Virus record (IMG/VR): IMGVR_UViG_3300013233_000235
Coordinates: 124,001-188,000 of that record
DNA length: 64,000 nt
Reading direction: 5' to 3' (one strand)
DNA from: a virus
Positions 6,626 to 15,727 of this stretch are shown one piece after another; the stretch's first letter is position 1, and every line of letters begins with the position of its first letter. The translations under genes and the position numbers were made by a program. The notes under the pieces were generated by a model, which saw only the letters and a program-made list of their open reading frames with translations, was not told the DNA's origin and did not search any database.

Positions 6626-8774
6626 ATCGTATGCCCAGAATGCCAGCCATGAGGGTTTCTTAGCGGAACTTCAAGGTAAAATCCGGGAAAGCAAATCTCT
6701 GCTGACCCCTGATCTGGCAAAAGCCGTTGCTGGTATGCAAGCCATGCCAGATGATAACATGATTGGCCTCACCACCACCCTGGACGGCATTAGTACCGAA
6801 CTGGATGCTTGTGGTCTGCAAAGTCTGCTGGAAGGTCACTATGGCGCTGATAACACCACAGCCATCGCACTGGGCAGAGAGGCGGCTACACTGCTGATGG
6901 CAAGCGCCGGTGATATGAAAGGCTTCACCGCAGCCAGCGAAGTGGAAGTGGGCGAAAACACCTACATGTCTCCTAATTCGGTTGCTGGTACCCAGGCATT
7001 CGAAGAAAAAGACGCCAGTAATTACATCGCCCAGTCAATCCTCTTGGCAGCATTCTCAGCGCATAACGGCCCTGATGATGAACTCTTTTTCCCAACCACT
7101 GTTGTTGAAGGTGGCACCAACGGCGTATCGGTGGATATCCAGATCCCTTACGTGTTTAACCGCACCAACCGTAAAACCGACGGCACCAAATTCGAGTACG
7201 AAAAAGTACCACTGCATCGCGCTCTGGAAGACCATACGATCTTGGAAAGTGACATCTGCCGTATTTGGCCTAATGCCGATATCGCAAAGGCTGGCCTGTT
7301 AGTCAGTGCTAGCGATGTACCAACCCTGAACAAAAATGTTAACGGCGTGGATGTTAAAACCCGCCCAATCAAGTTTGGCGCAGAAGTCGACCTGATGGGT
7401 ATCAGTGCACACCCCGGTCTGATTGGTCCCGACGCACAGGGTATCGAAGACACCGTATCTGCCAACATCAATCTGGGTGAAGTATTCTATCGCTTCTCAG
7501 TAGTTGTGCCTGATACCACTGTTGGTGCCGCCGCTGGTGCAACCGTTACCAAAACCCAAGTTGTGTCCTTTAAAGTGGATAACACCCAGGGTGCATTGTT
7601 CATGAAGTCCAACAACGCCGGTATGGCGAATGACTTGGTGATGAACTACTCAAACAGCATCGTGCTGACCTCCAAAGGTGTTGATGTCAGCGGCGTTGCC
7701 ATTGATATGGGTATCGGCGGCCTGTTGTCAGATGGTGGTAAAGGCTGGGCGGTGACTATCGGTGTCGAGTTGAACGGTAAAGCCAACCACGATACCGCGT
7801 ACTACCGGGTTTTTGCTAACCACAGTGAAGTGAGCGGCGCACGCATCGTTGGTTCCACCGATGGTTTGGCCTCTGATAACCCCGGTTTGCTGGACTTGAT
7901 CGCAAACATGACGATCACCCCATTGGGCGGATACCCACTGGCGCAGCGCACCAACAGTGGTTTGCAACAAATGGGTTACTTACTGGACGCTGGCGAAAAA
8001 GAAACCTTCTTCTTCGAACTGCGTGAAGGTTCCCCAATTGCGTCAATCGGTCCAACCGATGGCTCTGAGACCACCATGGGTGATATCACCATGATGCATC
8101 AAGCCACCCGCACATTGTCAAGCAACAATGCTATCACCACGATCCTCAACCATTTGGAAGATGTGAAACTGGCGCATGGCACTGGCAACCCTATGAGTGG
8201 CACCGGTAGTATCGGTGAGCGGTACACCAAACCCACTTACATGGAAGACACCATTGATGCAATCTCTGATGTACAGGTTCTCGAATCTCTACACACTCTT
8301 GAAAACCTGAAAGCGGTTATCATTGATGCAGTTTCAGTGATGGCATCTGAAATGGCATACTCATCTGGTTATAACACCAGCATGCGTCACCTGTCAAAAG
8401 ATGACAGCGAGTATGGCATTGCGATCTGGACAGAAGAACGTTTAGAGCGTTTGCTCATGCGTTCAGGTGATCCACGCACATTCGGCGATGGTCGTAAATT
8501 CACCGTGGCATCTTCAGTCGATTCGCGTATGGCATCTAAAATCCTCTTCTCGTTCTATCGTAAGAACCGTAAAGTGGTTGCAGATCCATTCAGCATTGGG
8601 TTCCGTCTGGCTCAACCACCTGTTATCCGTAAGTTGGACAACAGTCAGAAAACCCGCACTCTGGTGAACGAAGTACACATGCGCCCTCGTGAACACCATG
8701 TCGCAATCCTCCCCATCATGGGCGTGTTGCAAATTAACAACCTGACCGCGTACTACAAACGTGCGACTGCTTAG
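6612..8774 (+). CDS. Probable major capsid protein (720 aa)
   Basis: ATG 6612 follows AAGGAAT and overlaps the preceding gene. The length (720 aa) is in the range of jumbo-phage capsid proteins with an N-terminal propeptide. The first 110 residues are helical and end in FTAASE-VEVGENTY. A-S-E at 108-110 fits the (S/A/G)-x-E cleavage preference reported for phiKZ-type prohead proteases, so a delta domain of about 110 residues may be removed. The rest is beta-rich and ends in HHVAILPIMGVLQINNLT. Codon use is strikingly biased (CTG, GGC, CGT, AAA favoured) compared with neighbours, as expected for a very abundant protein. A perfect hairpin follows at 8794. The HK97-fold assignment is inferred from these features. 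Confidence 0.72.
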   Translation: MSRYKSYAQNASHEGFLAELQGKIRESKSLLTPDLAKAVAGMQAMPDDNMIGLTTTLDGISTELDACGLQSLLEGHYGADNTTAIALGREAATLLMASAGDMKGFTAASEVEVGENTYMSPNSVAGTQAFEEKDASNYIAQSILLAAFSAHNGPDDELFFPTTVVEGGTNGVSVDIQIPYVFNRTNRKTDGTKFEYEKVPLHRALEDHTILESDICRIWPNADIAKAGLLVSASDVPTLNKNVNGVDVKTRPIKFGAEVDLMGISAHPGLIGPDAQGIEDTVSANINLGEVFYRFSVVVPDTTVGAAAGATVTKTQVVSFKVDNTQGALFMKSNNAGMANDLVMNYSNSIVLTSKGVDVSGVAIDMGIGGLLSDGGKGWAVTIGVELNGKANHDTAYYRVFANHSEVSGARIVGSTDGLASDNPGLLDLIANMTITPLGGYPLAQRTNSGLQQMGYLLDAGEKETFFFELREGSPIASIGPTDGSETTMGDITMMHQATRTLSSNNAITTILNHLEDVKLAHGTGNPMSGTGSIGERYTKPTYMEDTIDAISDVQVLESLHTLENLKAVIIDAVSVMASEMAYSSGYNTSMRHLSKDDSEYGIAIWTEERLERLLMRSGDPRTFGDGRKFTVASSVDSRMASKILFSFYRKNRKVVADPFSIGFRLAQPPVIRKLDNSQKTRTLVNEVHMRPREHHVAILPIMGVLQINNLTAYYKRATA

Positions 8775-8793
8775 GTTGTAAGATAGCTGATAA

Positions 8794-8821
8794 ATAAGAG
8801 GAGGGTTTTGCCCTCCTCTTA
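8794..8821 (+). terminator. Hairpin after the capsid gene
   Basis: A 12-bp perfect stem ATAAGAGGAGGG-TTTT-CCCTCCTCTTAT without a long T-run. It could be a terminator or an mRNA 3'-end stabiliser for the capsid message. Confidence 0.7.
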
Positions 8822-8842
8822 TGCCGTAATCGGGCAAATGTC

Positions 8843-8862
8843 AGAACTATATAACTACTATG
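8843..8862 (+). promoter_or_regulatory. Cassette-type promoter without hairpin leader
   Basis: CAGAACTATATAACTACTATGA is the class A core, but the AAGAGA/TCTCTT hairpin is absent. The mRNA would begin with a short unstructured leader before TAGGAG. This shows that promoter and hairpin are separable modules. Confidence 0.65.
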
Positions 8863-8887
8863 AATACACCTATAGGAGTTTTTTAGG

Positions 8888-10228
8888 ATGATTATCACAC
8901 GGAAATCGTGGTATGGTTACCCCGATTCAGACGGTATGGATTATTACCGTAAAGTTAAAAACAACACCGGCATGCGCATACGCATATCGGATGTATCCGG
9001 ACGTGTGCGGGTACATGACAGTGACGTTGGCATAACCGATAATCCCCATTCCAGAGAAGTGGTCATCGAGGAGTTCTTCGCTGAGGGTACTGCCAAGTTC
9101 ATGGAGCACATATCCAAAGAGGATACTGAGCTGTATGGGGCCGGCACCGGGGTGGTTTTAACCACCATCGTTAAGCTTGACCTGATTAGGGAGGTTACCA
9201 AAGGGGTATACATCCGCGAGTTGGATTTGCACATAACCAAATCCGAGGGCCAAGTATACCGTGGGCATCCCAAATTTAACACCACTATTCGTGGCACTCA
9301 GCCGGCTAACGCGGTAGGGACCATGATAGAGCTGCTAGACCCTAGAAGTAGGTATACGACTATGTATGCCAACATCTCTGGGGAAGTGTACCTCGTGCAC
9401 CCAACCCGGTACCCAACGCCGGAAGTCGAGGGTGTGCGCATCACCTGCCACAACGGTAATAACCACGCACCAGACACTCATACGAGTGACGTAAAAGAGT
9501 TCACCACAGGTGATGGGGTGAATGGTATCCGGCTATATAGGGATATCGAGGAAGCGCGGGTTGATGCACGCGGTGACAAAGCCGTGGCTGTGAACGAGAG
9601 TATAGCCACTGCCAACAAGCTTATCGCTGAGAAGAATGCTGAATTCGCTAAGCGTGAGCAGAGCATTGCAGCGGCAAAATTGGCGGACAGTCGTGAAGCC
9701 GATTTGACCAAAGAGGCAATTAAGCGAGACCGGTCAGCGCTGGAAGTGCGTGAGCAGAATATACTTAACAAGCTGCATGAGCAGGAGAGCCGCGAGAAAG
9801 ATCGTAGAGCTGCTGCGGAAGCCACATTCATAAAACAACAGGAGGCTATAGATGAAAAACGAAAGGCTGAGTTAGACAAACGGCTTAAAGAGCTGAGGGC
9901 TACTGCGGATACCCACATACGGGACCTCACCAGTAGGATAAAAACGCTTGAAGGTAACATCGTTACCCTTAAGGCACAACACGCCAGGGATCTGGTAGAG
10001 GCGCGAAAAACCGCCAAGGAAGCAGCCGCTAAGGAGGAGGCTCAGCGATCAGCTGACCGAATTGAACGCGAGCAGGCTAAACGCAAGTCAGCAGAAGAAA
10101 AGGAACACACTGCTAAGGAAAGCAGTCGTAGCGTAGCATCAGCCTCTAATAAAGAGGGCTGGGGTACTATGACAAAGGTGTTGACATTCGGCGTAGCGGC
10201 ACTCGGCTTATGGCGGGTACTAGCGTAA
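8888..10228 (+). CDS. Coiled-coil protein with C-terminal membrane anchor (446 aa)
   Basis: The first 215 residues form a globular, strand-rich domain. Residues about 220-415 are highly charged, with Ala/Glu/Lys/Arg heptad-like spacing typical of a long coiled coil. The last 25 residues contain one hydrophobic segment (VLTFGVAALGLWRVLA). The layout suggests a rod anchored in a membrane with its head at the N terminus. It has its own promoter downstream of the capsid gene. It might be a scaffold-, inner-body- or membrane-tethering protein; I do not recognise a family. Confidence 0.8.
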   Translation: MIITRKSWYGYPDSDGMDYYRKVKNNTGMRIRISDVSGRVRVHDSDVGITDNPHSREVVIEEFFAEGTAKFMEHISKEDTELYGAGTGVVLTTIVKLDLIREVTKGVYIRELDLHITKSEGQVYRGHPKFNTTIRGTQPANAVGTMIELLDPRSRYTTMYANISGEVYLVHPTRYPTPEVEGVRITCHNGNNHAPDTHTSDVKEFTTGDGVNGIRLYRDIEEARVDARGDKAVAVNESIATANKLIAEKNAEFAKREQSIAAAKLADSREADLTKEAIKRDRSALEVREQNILNKLHEQESREKDRRAAAEATFIKQQEAIDEKRKAELDKRLKELRATADTHIRDLTSRIKTLEGNIVTLKAQHARDLVEARKTAKEAAAKEEAQRSADRIEREQAKRKSAEEKEHTAKESSRSVASASNKEGWGTMTKVLTFGVAALGLWRVLA

Positions 10229-10291
10229 CTACAATCCCTTAAAAAGGATGGTTATGTTAATTATCTGGGATCATAACTGGAGCCGTATCGG

Positions 10292-11899
10292 ATGATGGGT
10301 ACAGACCTTATAAAAAGGCAGCTTAATGGTAGACCAAGATTTAACCGTACACTCGGTGAAGGTCTGGCTTACCACCAGAGTGCGGAACACGAACCTTATA
10401 TCCGTGAGGTATTATTCTGGCAGGCTGAGTCATGGCCTACAGGGATAAAATACCTCGGATGCAGAAGGGCCACACCAGAGGAGCAGTTAGCGGAAAACAC
10501 CAGACATAAGCGCAGAGCACGGGTATTTGATATACTACCCAGCGACGTGTACATGATGGTGCACTCATTTGAGTATAACGGGCACCCGTTAAAAGACCGC
10601 AATATGTTCATGTTGACGCAGGGCCGTGGGTCGATGTTTAGGCTAAAGGGTTCACTGTTTAAAGCTTCGCCTGTATTGGCGGATATCTTATTCACAGTAG
10701 AGCACGACATGATATACATGCCCATAATGAAGTCCAAACTTAGATTCTGGCGAATCTCAGTAGACTACATAGCCAACGGCACACCAATGGGGGTGGATGT
10801 CATACACTCGCCGATACATCACCTAGCAACCAAGGCTAGTCGGACAAACGCCATAGTGACCACACTCGTGCATTACTTAATGTGCAAACATGGTCTGGCA
10901 GGTGCTATTAAGCACTACACCGGCGCAGAAGTGGTTGTTGGAAATGCTGAGATTAATAAGGACACGTACCCACCTGAAGATTGGATGGTGTGCGAGTCCA
11001 CAGGGGTGGCTCCTAAACGCAAAGGTCGGGCGATGTATAGCCCTACTGATGTACGCATAGCTGTACCCATGGATGCTTACAGTCAAACTGTGGCGTCCAT
11101 GATTGGCGGTATTTTCTACGTTATTGATCACGAGCCTGATATGGTTACGGTCGATGCGGTGGAGGATGTCTATTTGTGGCGGCGTTTGCTGCCAAGGTTT
11201 ATCTTGAAGGAGATTGATTCCGAAAAGAAAGCCATGGATATGATGGATGCACACTTCGATTCCTTAGATACATACCTGGACATCATAACTGAGCGCAAGC
11301 TTAAAGATGCTGGGGTTGTTGCGACGAACGTGTTTGACCTGTTATATCACATCATCGATTCTTTTAGGATTAGGACACTGCGAGCCAAACCGGCGGACAT
11401 GTCGGACAAGTACCTGGAGACCACGCGGTTTCTGCTATTCGGTATTGTCTGCGCTATCACTGATATAGGTTTTGCCCTCAAGAAGTTGGTAAAATCCAAA
11501 GGTGATAGACTGGATCACGCGGCTATTGATAAGCTGCTAGGGATGAAATTCCCTATAGATGAAATAATGGATATCACGTCCGGACATGGCGAGGTGACAT
11601 CTGTCAGTAGCCCAAGTGACTCTCTGCTGATAGGCATAACCAAATCTATCATTCCACAGTCAAGGACAACGCAGGTACGTAAATCCAACAGTAAATCTGG
11701 TGAGATGAACAACCCCGCGAATGCACTTGACAAGACCCAGCTTATAGTTAGTGGGGCTTCACTAATAACCGCTTCTAATCCGAGTGGTAGATCTTCCCTT
11801 AATCACTTTTTGCAAATAGAAAGAGATGGGAAGGTTATTATACCAGACGAATTCAAAGAAGATTTGGACAAGTTTGGCAGGATGATTGAAGGGGATTAA
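10292..11899 (+). CDS. hypothetical protein, capsid-region gene (535 aa)
   Basis: ATG 10292 follows GGAG by nine bases; a second ATG is adjacent. The 535-residue protein is mixed alpha/beta up to about residue 400, then polar and low in complexity (SSPSDS, SKSGEMNNPANALD). No catalytic motif or membrane segment is visible. It is followed two bases later by the next gene, so they are in one unit. Virion role inferred only from position. Confidence 0.8.
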   Translation: MMGTDLIKRQLNGRPRFNRTLGEGLAYHQSAEHEPYIREVLFWQAESWPTGIKYLGCRRATPEEQLAENTRHKRRARVFDILPSDVYMMVHSFEYNGHPLKDRNMFMLTQGRGSMFRLKGSLFKASPVLADILFTVEHDMIYMPIMKSKLRFWRISVDYIANGTPMGVDVIHSPIHHLATKASRTNAIVTTLVHYLMCKHGLAGAIKHYTGAEVVVGNAEINKDTYPPEDWMVCESTGVAPKRKGRAMYSPTDVRIAVPMDAYSQTVASMIGGIFYVIDHEPDMVTVDAVEDVYLWRRLLPRFILKEIDSEKKAMDMMDAHFDSLDTYLDIITERKLKDAGVVATNVFDLLYHIIDSFRIRTLRAKPADMSDKYLETTRFLLFGIVCAITDIGFALKKLVKSKGDRLDHAAIDKLLGMKFPIDEIMDITSGHGEVTSVSSPSDSLLIGITKSIIPQSRTTQVRKSNSKSGEMNNPANALDKTQLIVSGASLITASNPSGRSSLNHFLQIERDGKVIIPDEFKEDLDKFGRMIEGD

Positions 11900-11901
11900 C
11901 A

Positions 11902-12345
11902 ATGCAGTACAGGGATTACATATGGTTTTACAATGCCATTTTCTATCCAGAGCTTGTGGTCGACCAACGGACCAAGGCAGATAGAACGGTGTTGCGATTC
12001 TACGAGAATAGTATTGCAGCTATACACGGGTTACACCACTACGACTTATCCGAGGCGGATGCATCTGCTATAAAGAAGCATTTTGAAGACGAGAAGTACA
12101 GTGGTAGCGTGAGTACGGCCCTATGGAAAAACATCCGCACAGGTGCTTATGCGCACATGGGTAACGCTGGATTAAGCTTATCCGATGATGTAATTAGGTA
12201 CAGGGTGGAATCCATACTACTGGGCACGCTCTGGGATAACCGGTTACACCTACGGTTAACCTCGATGATACAACAAACTGCTAATTCCCAATCCATAAAG
12301 ATTGATAGGGATTACATGCGGGCAACGTCACAATCTAGTGACTAA
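11902..12345 (+). CDS. hypothetical protein (147 aa)
   Basis: A small helical protein starting MQYRDYIWFYNAIF, two bases after the 10292-11899 stop. Many Asp/Glu and His residues, no membrane segment. It lies between two unknown capsid-region genes and is probably co-expressed with them. Confidence 0.75.
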   Translation: MQYRDYIWFYNAIFYPELVVDQRTKADRTVLRFYENSIAAIHGLHHYDLSEADASAIKKHFEDEKYSGSVSTALWKNIRTGAYAHMGNAGLSLSDDVIRYRVESILLGTLWDNRLHLRLTSMIQQTANSQSIKIDRDYMRATSQSSD

Positions 12346-12360
12346 CTACAGGAGGGCACA

Positions 12361-13752
12361 ATGCCCCAATTACCGAACCTTGAACGAGACGGCTACGAAG
12401 GCCCCTATGAGCGCGAAGATGGCCATAGGGGGTTCTGTTACGTGGCAATGGATACCCAAGATATATATGAGGCTGAATCGCTTCTACAATCGCTTGGTTA
12501 TGGGGGGAGCGCCCCACAGCGTCACCGTGAACAGCCCCGCTACGACCGCCATGAGCACTATGATAGTTATGATGAGCGGCCAAGGGGTGGTCAACGCGGT
12601 CGCTCCTATAACGATCTGGACGGTGTTCAGGAGTCTCGCCCAGTGCGGCGCCGTAGCACCACGGCTAGCGAGGAGCTATCGTCTTACCGCGATAGTGAGC
12701 CGCAGTATGAAACACCGGTACGGGAAAGAGCACCCACTAATAAGCCAGCGCCACCGGCTGTTGGTAATGTGTCTGTGTACACATCACCCGATGATGGGCC
12801 TTACCTGGCACACCCCAAAGGGGATTTGACACACATCAAGCTTGAAACCGCAGTGGGTAACCACTTTTTCATATATGAAGGGGAATACGAGATGAACAGA
12901 AGCGAGCACGTTACGGCCGAGAAGATGGCGACAAGGGCCATTCCAATGGATGATGTTCTGGCCAAGGGTGCCACAGTGTACGACACAGCCGGCAATGTAA
13001 AACCTGGGGTAGCCACCAATATCTTCGAGGCAACGTCTATCCAAGAGCTGGCGGTTAACATAGCCGCATGTCTATCTGGGGATGTTGGTTCATGCATTGG
13101 ACAAACCGCCACGTTCATAGGCACCGCCCCAGCATCAACGGGCTTTGTAAAAGCCTTTTCTGAAAACCCAAATAGCACGGCGGACCTGCTACGCTGGGTT
13201 GAGTCTCTCAATGCCGGAGAGTTCGGCAACATTAAAGCTGAGGCCTATGCCATCGCTGCGGTAAATAGGTACCTGATGGAGGGGCTAAAGAACATATGCG
13301 TTCACAACATGGGTACTGACGTCGAATTCGAAGGTGATTTCCTAGAAGAGTTCGCGGATATGGTGGAGCACTATACCAGTGGCACCCGTGATACCGAGTT
13401 TTACAAGCTGGTAAATGAGTTTGTAAAATATGCAGTTACCCCATCTGTGGTAGAAAGCACTATGGGTGATGTGACCACAGAGGTGTTATGCTTGAACAAG
13501 CGCTCATTATACACCCACTATGATACCACAGCCATCCTCTCAAACACGACTTTGGGCATCGTGTCCGGGGATATTTACCCCGATCTTCGTAAGGCTTGTA
13601 TCGCTGCTGCTGAGAAGGCACACACAGCTGACGTAGAGAGCGATGGTTTCTATGTCACCGATGGTGGGATGATTACACTTGAGATTCGTCGAACATCGGC
13701 GGCCTCTTTCAACACCGCGATTTATCGCATCGTTAAGATCATCACATCTTGA
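12361..13752 (+). CDS. hypothetical protein with disordered N terminus, capsid region (463 aa)
   Basis: AGGAG precedes ATG 12361. Residues 1-35 are acidic and aromatic. Residues about 58-140 are rich in Arg, Asp, Tyr, Ser and Pro and are probably disordered, with several HRE/YDR repeats. From about 140 to the end the protein is ordered and mixed alpha/beta, starting VYTSPDDGPYLAHPKGD. It is the last gene before a strong terminator at 13771. I do not recognise the family; a DNA- or protein-binding virion protein would fit the charged N terminus. Confidence 0.8.
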   Translation: MPQLPNLERDGYEGPYEREDGHRGFCYVAMDTQDIYEAESLLQSLGYGGSAPQRHREQPRYDRHEHYDSYDERPRGGQRGRSYNDLDGVQESRPVRRRSTTASEELSSYRDSEPQYETPVRERAPTNKPAPPAVGNVSVYTSPDDGPYLAHPKGDLTHIKLETAVGNHFFIYEGEYEMNRSEHVTAEKMATRAIPMDDVLAKGATVYDTAGNVKPGVATNIFEATSIQELAVNIAACLSGDVGSCIGQTATFIGTAPASTGFVKAFSENPNSTADLLRWVESLNAGEFGNIKAEAYAIAAVNRYLMEGLKNICVHNMGTDVEFEGDFLEEFADMVEHYTSGTRDTEFYKLVNEFVKYAVTPSVVESTMGDVTTEVLCLNKRSLYTHYDTTAILSNTTLGIVSGDIYPDLRKACIAAAEKAHTADVESDGFYVTDGGMITLEIRRTSAASFNTAIYRIVKIITS

Positions 13753-13770
13753 ATGTGAGCTGACATGAAT

Positions 13771-13806
13771 AACCCCGGACTTAATTGCCCGGGGTTATTT
13801 TTTTTT
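13771..13806. terminator. Terminator between convergent genes
   Basis: AACCCCGG and CCGGGGTT arms around a 10-base loop, then a run of T residues on +. It separates the + capsid unit from the - gene ending at 13805. Confidence 0.85.
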
Positions 13807-14260
13807 ACCGTAATAACATAAAAAGGTTAATAAGCTCATCCATGCGCAAGTAGTGATCAGCCGATAAATATGTGTACGCGCCATACACGCCAATGGTTAT
13901 AACCCCGATAACTATAGTTAGGTAGGGCAAAAATCCAGTAGTATCGCGTACGGGCTTAGGCATGTGCACCCTATAATCCCGCCTATGTGTGCGGGGGGCG
14001 GGTTTAACCCCCCGCTTACCTAAGTCCATAAACAGACCTACCAACACTGCCACAATCGACAATGTAACCAGCGCAATAGAGAATAGCTCAGTGGCTAGCA
14101 ACTCACCTATGTATAGTTTACCATGCAGTGTGTAGACCAGCGTTGGAGGGTTAAGCATAGACTCCGTTAGCGCAAGGAAGCGCTCTTCATCGGATAACGG
14201 GTGTATCACCAACCCAGCCACGCCCACTGTGGAACTCACCGCATATATTGGCTGCGCCAT
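13805..14260 (-). CDS. Inner-membrane protein with two transmembrane segments (151 aa)
   Basis: Two hydrophobic segments are clear: FSIALVTLSIVAVLVGLF (about 60-78) and LPYLTIVIGVITIGVYGAY (about 111-130). They are separated by a basic loop (RGVKPAPRTHRRD) that should face the cytoplasm. AGGAG precedes the start, which overlaps the stop of the RuvC-like gene. A holin or other membrane function is possible, but the two-helix topology is not diagnostic. Confidence 0.75.
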   Translation of the reverse strand: MAQPIYAVSSTVGVAGLVIHPLSDEERFLALTESMLNPPTLVYTLHGKLYIGELLATELFSIALVTLSIVAVLVGLFMDLGKRGVKPAPRTHRRDYRVHMPKPVRDTTGFLPYLTIVIGVITIGVYGAYTYLSADHYLRMDELINLFMLLR

Positions 14261-14835
14261 TATAATACTCCTATATTTGCTGCGCGGTATTTATCAACAC
14301 CCCACATGCCCACACAGATGGCATCAATGGCATCTGGTCCCAAGGTGTCAACATATGACGGGTATGTGACATCTGTACGCCGCAATACCGCATCACGCAT
14401 CAGCCCCTTTACGCTGCTATTCCCATGTACGCCCATATGCCTCTTCACCTCAGTGGGACTAACCCTGTAAAAGTTAACAAGGTCGTCCCACCGCATGGTC
14501 CGGATAGACAGTTCATACACAACCTCCGACAACACCTGATATGCTGTGGGGAAACTACCGCTAAATGGGGCCTCGGAACACACGACCGTAGGTTCCCAAT
14601 CCTCCAGATATCTGGAGAACTCTTCACCATATGCCTGCATCACAGACTCACGATCGCCGATGCGTGCACCGGGGCGGCTATAATTACCAAGGACAGCCTT
14701 CCTTGTTAAGGTGGCTGCATGAATCACATTGATGGTACCGCTATCCAGACCATAGTCCGTTACAGCGATACCCATTAATGTGGTGCCCGGATCTATTGAT
14801 AGTATCCGAACTCTTTCTTGAAAGGGGGTGTACAT
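14260..14835 (-). CDS. RuvC-like Holliday-junction resolvase/nuclease (191 aa)
   Basis: The N terminus has ILSIDPGTTLMGIAV (11-25), the RuvC motif with the first catalytic Asp. VVCSEAPF supplies the catalytic Glu of the second motif, and GPDAIDAICVGMWG carries the C-terminal D-x-x-D pair. EVKRHMGVHGNSSVKGLM between them matches the RuvC K-rich strand-helix region. The length is normal for RuvC. Such enzymes resolve branched DNA before packaging. AGGAG lies six bases upstream of the start. It lies with virion-type genes on the - strand, in line with a late role. Confidence 0.85.
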   Translation of the reverse strand: MYTPFQERVRILSIDPGTTLMGIAVTDYGLDSGTINVIHAATLTRKAVLGNYSRPGARIGDRESVMQAYGEEFSRYLEDWEPTVVCSEAPFSGSFPTAYQVLSEVVYELSIRTMRWDDLVNFYRVSPTEVKRHMGVHGNSSVKGLMRDAVLRRTDVTYPSYVDTLGPDAIDAICVGMWGVDKYRAANIGVL

Positions 14836-14880
14836 TACGCACTCCTAGTTAATGCATTATACCCTTTCCATATCCGACAC

Positions 14881-15717
14881 CTACGGCGTGTAAGGTGTAA
14901 CAGTCCCTGTTGAATATTCAATGTCGAAGCCACTGGAGCTCGCTATTGGTAATAAAACGCTGGTTGGTATATGCAGATCGATCTGGGCAAGAATTGCCTC
15001 AGTGTATGTGATATTGATCCCACCCAGAGTGCTATTGACCTGGGTTGGTATAGCGCTAACCATGCCCACTTCGGATAGGTTGGCGTAACTCGCATCGCCG
15101 AATAATGCAATGCACGCTGCGACCATCTCGGTAACATCCACAGAATTGAACGGGATCACCCCGGGGGTCTGAACACTAATGTGCGACCCAGATACGACGT
15201 TCAGTTCAACATTGCTGAGAGCCCGAATGGATGGGTCCAGTTGGCCAGGCGTTGGCTGGTATGGGGTAACTACGGGTACATCGTCCACAATCGTTTGGAT
15301 GTCAATAGCTGGGGTGGAGGGTGTCACAGCCACGCGTTTAAGGTAGTACAGGAACTGCTCAACACCACCCGTGTTCACCAGCACCCTACCGGCATACCCT
15401 TCCCGCTCAACAGCTGTCAGATCGTCGTTAATGGGCCTGGCGATGAATGGGATGTGTTCAAACAAGGCCGCATCGGTGGGCTCATGGCTAGCGACATCCG
15501 TTTTCAGTCTGCCATTTGTATCAGCAATGGCCCGAAACCCGCCCCTGCCAGCAGCTATATAGCTGATAACCGGATAGGCGTATTCAGGGGTGGCCACGTC
15601 AGTGTATAACCCCCACTTCTCATTTAGGGTGCCAAACTCCAATGGTCTGTATGGTAAATGGTTATCGCGCAGTTGCTCAGCGTTGCTAGCATAAATAGTT
15701 TTAACTGTGTCGTACAT
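14881..15717 (-). CDS. Probable virion/baseplate protein (278 aa)
   Basis: A soluble, beta-rich protein of 278 residues starting MYDTVKTIYASNAEQLRDN, with AAAGG seven bases upstream. The C-terminal half is Thr/Val/Ser rich with repeated short strands. It ends 46 bases before the RuvC-like start and lies 10 bases after the 685-residue gene on the same strand. Composition and neighbours suggest a structural tail or baseplate component; no family recognised. Confidence 0.7.
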   Translation of the reverse strand: MYDTVKTIYASNAEQLRDNHLPYRPLEFGTLNEKWGLYTDVATPEYAYPVISYIAAGRGGFRAIADTNGRLKTDVASHEPTDAALFEHIPFIARPINDDLTAVEREGYAGRVLVNTGGVEQFLYYLKRVAVTPSTPAIDIQTIVDDVPVVTPYQPTPGQLDPSIRALSNVELNVVSGSHISVQTPGVIPFNSVDVTEMVAACIALFGDASYANLSEVGMVSAIPTQVNSTLGGINITYTEAILAQIDLHIPTSVLLPIASSSGFDIEYSTGTVTPYTP

Positions 15718-15727
15718 GTCTGTGCCT

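Noticed and set aside
13805-14260. Holin assignment for the two-helix membrane protein
   Set aside because: Topology alone is not diagnostic and no endolysin gene is adjacent.
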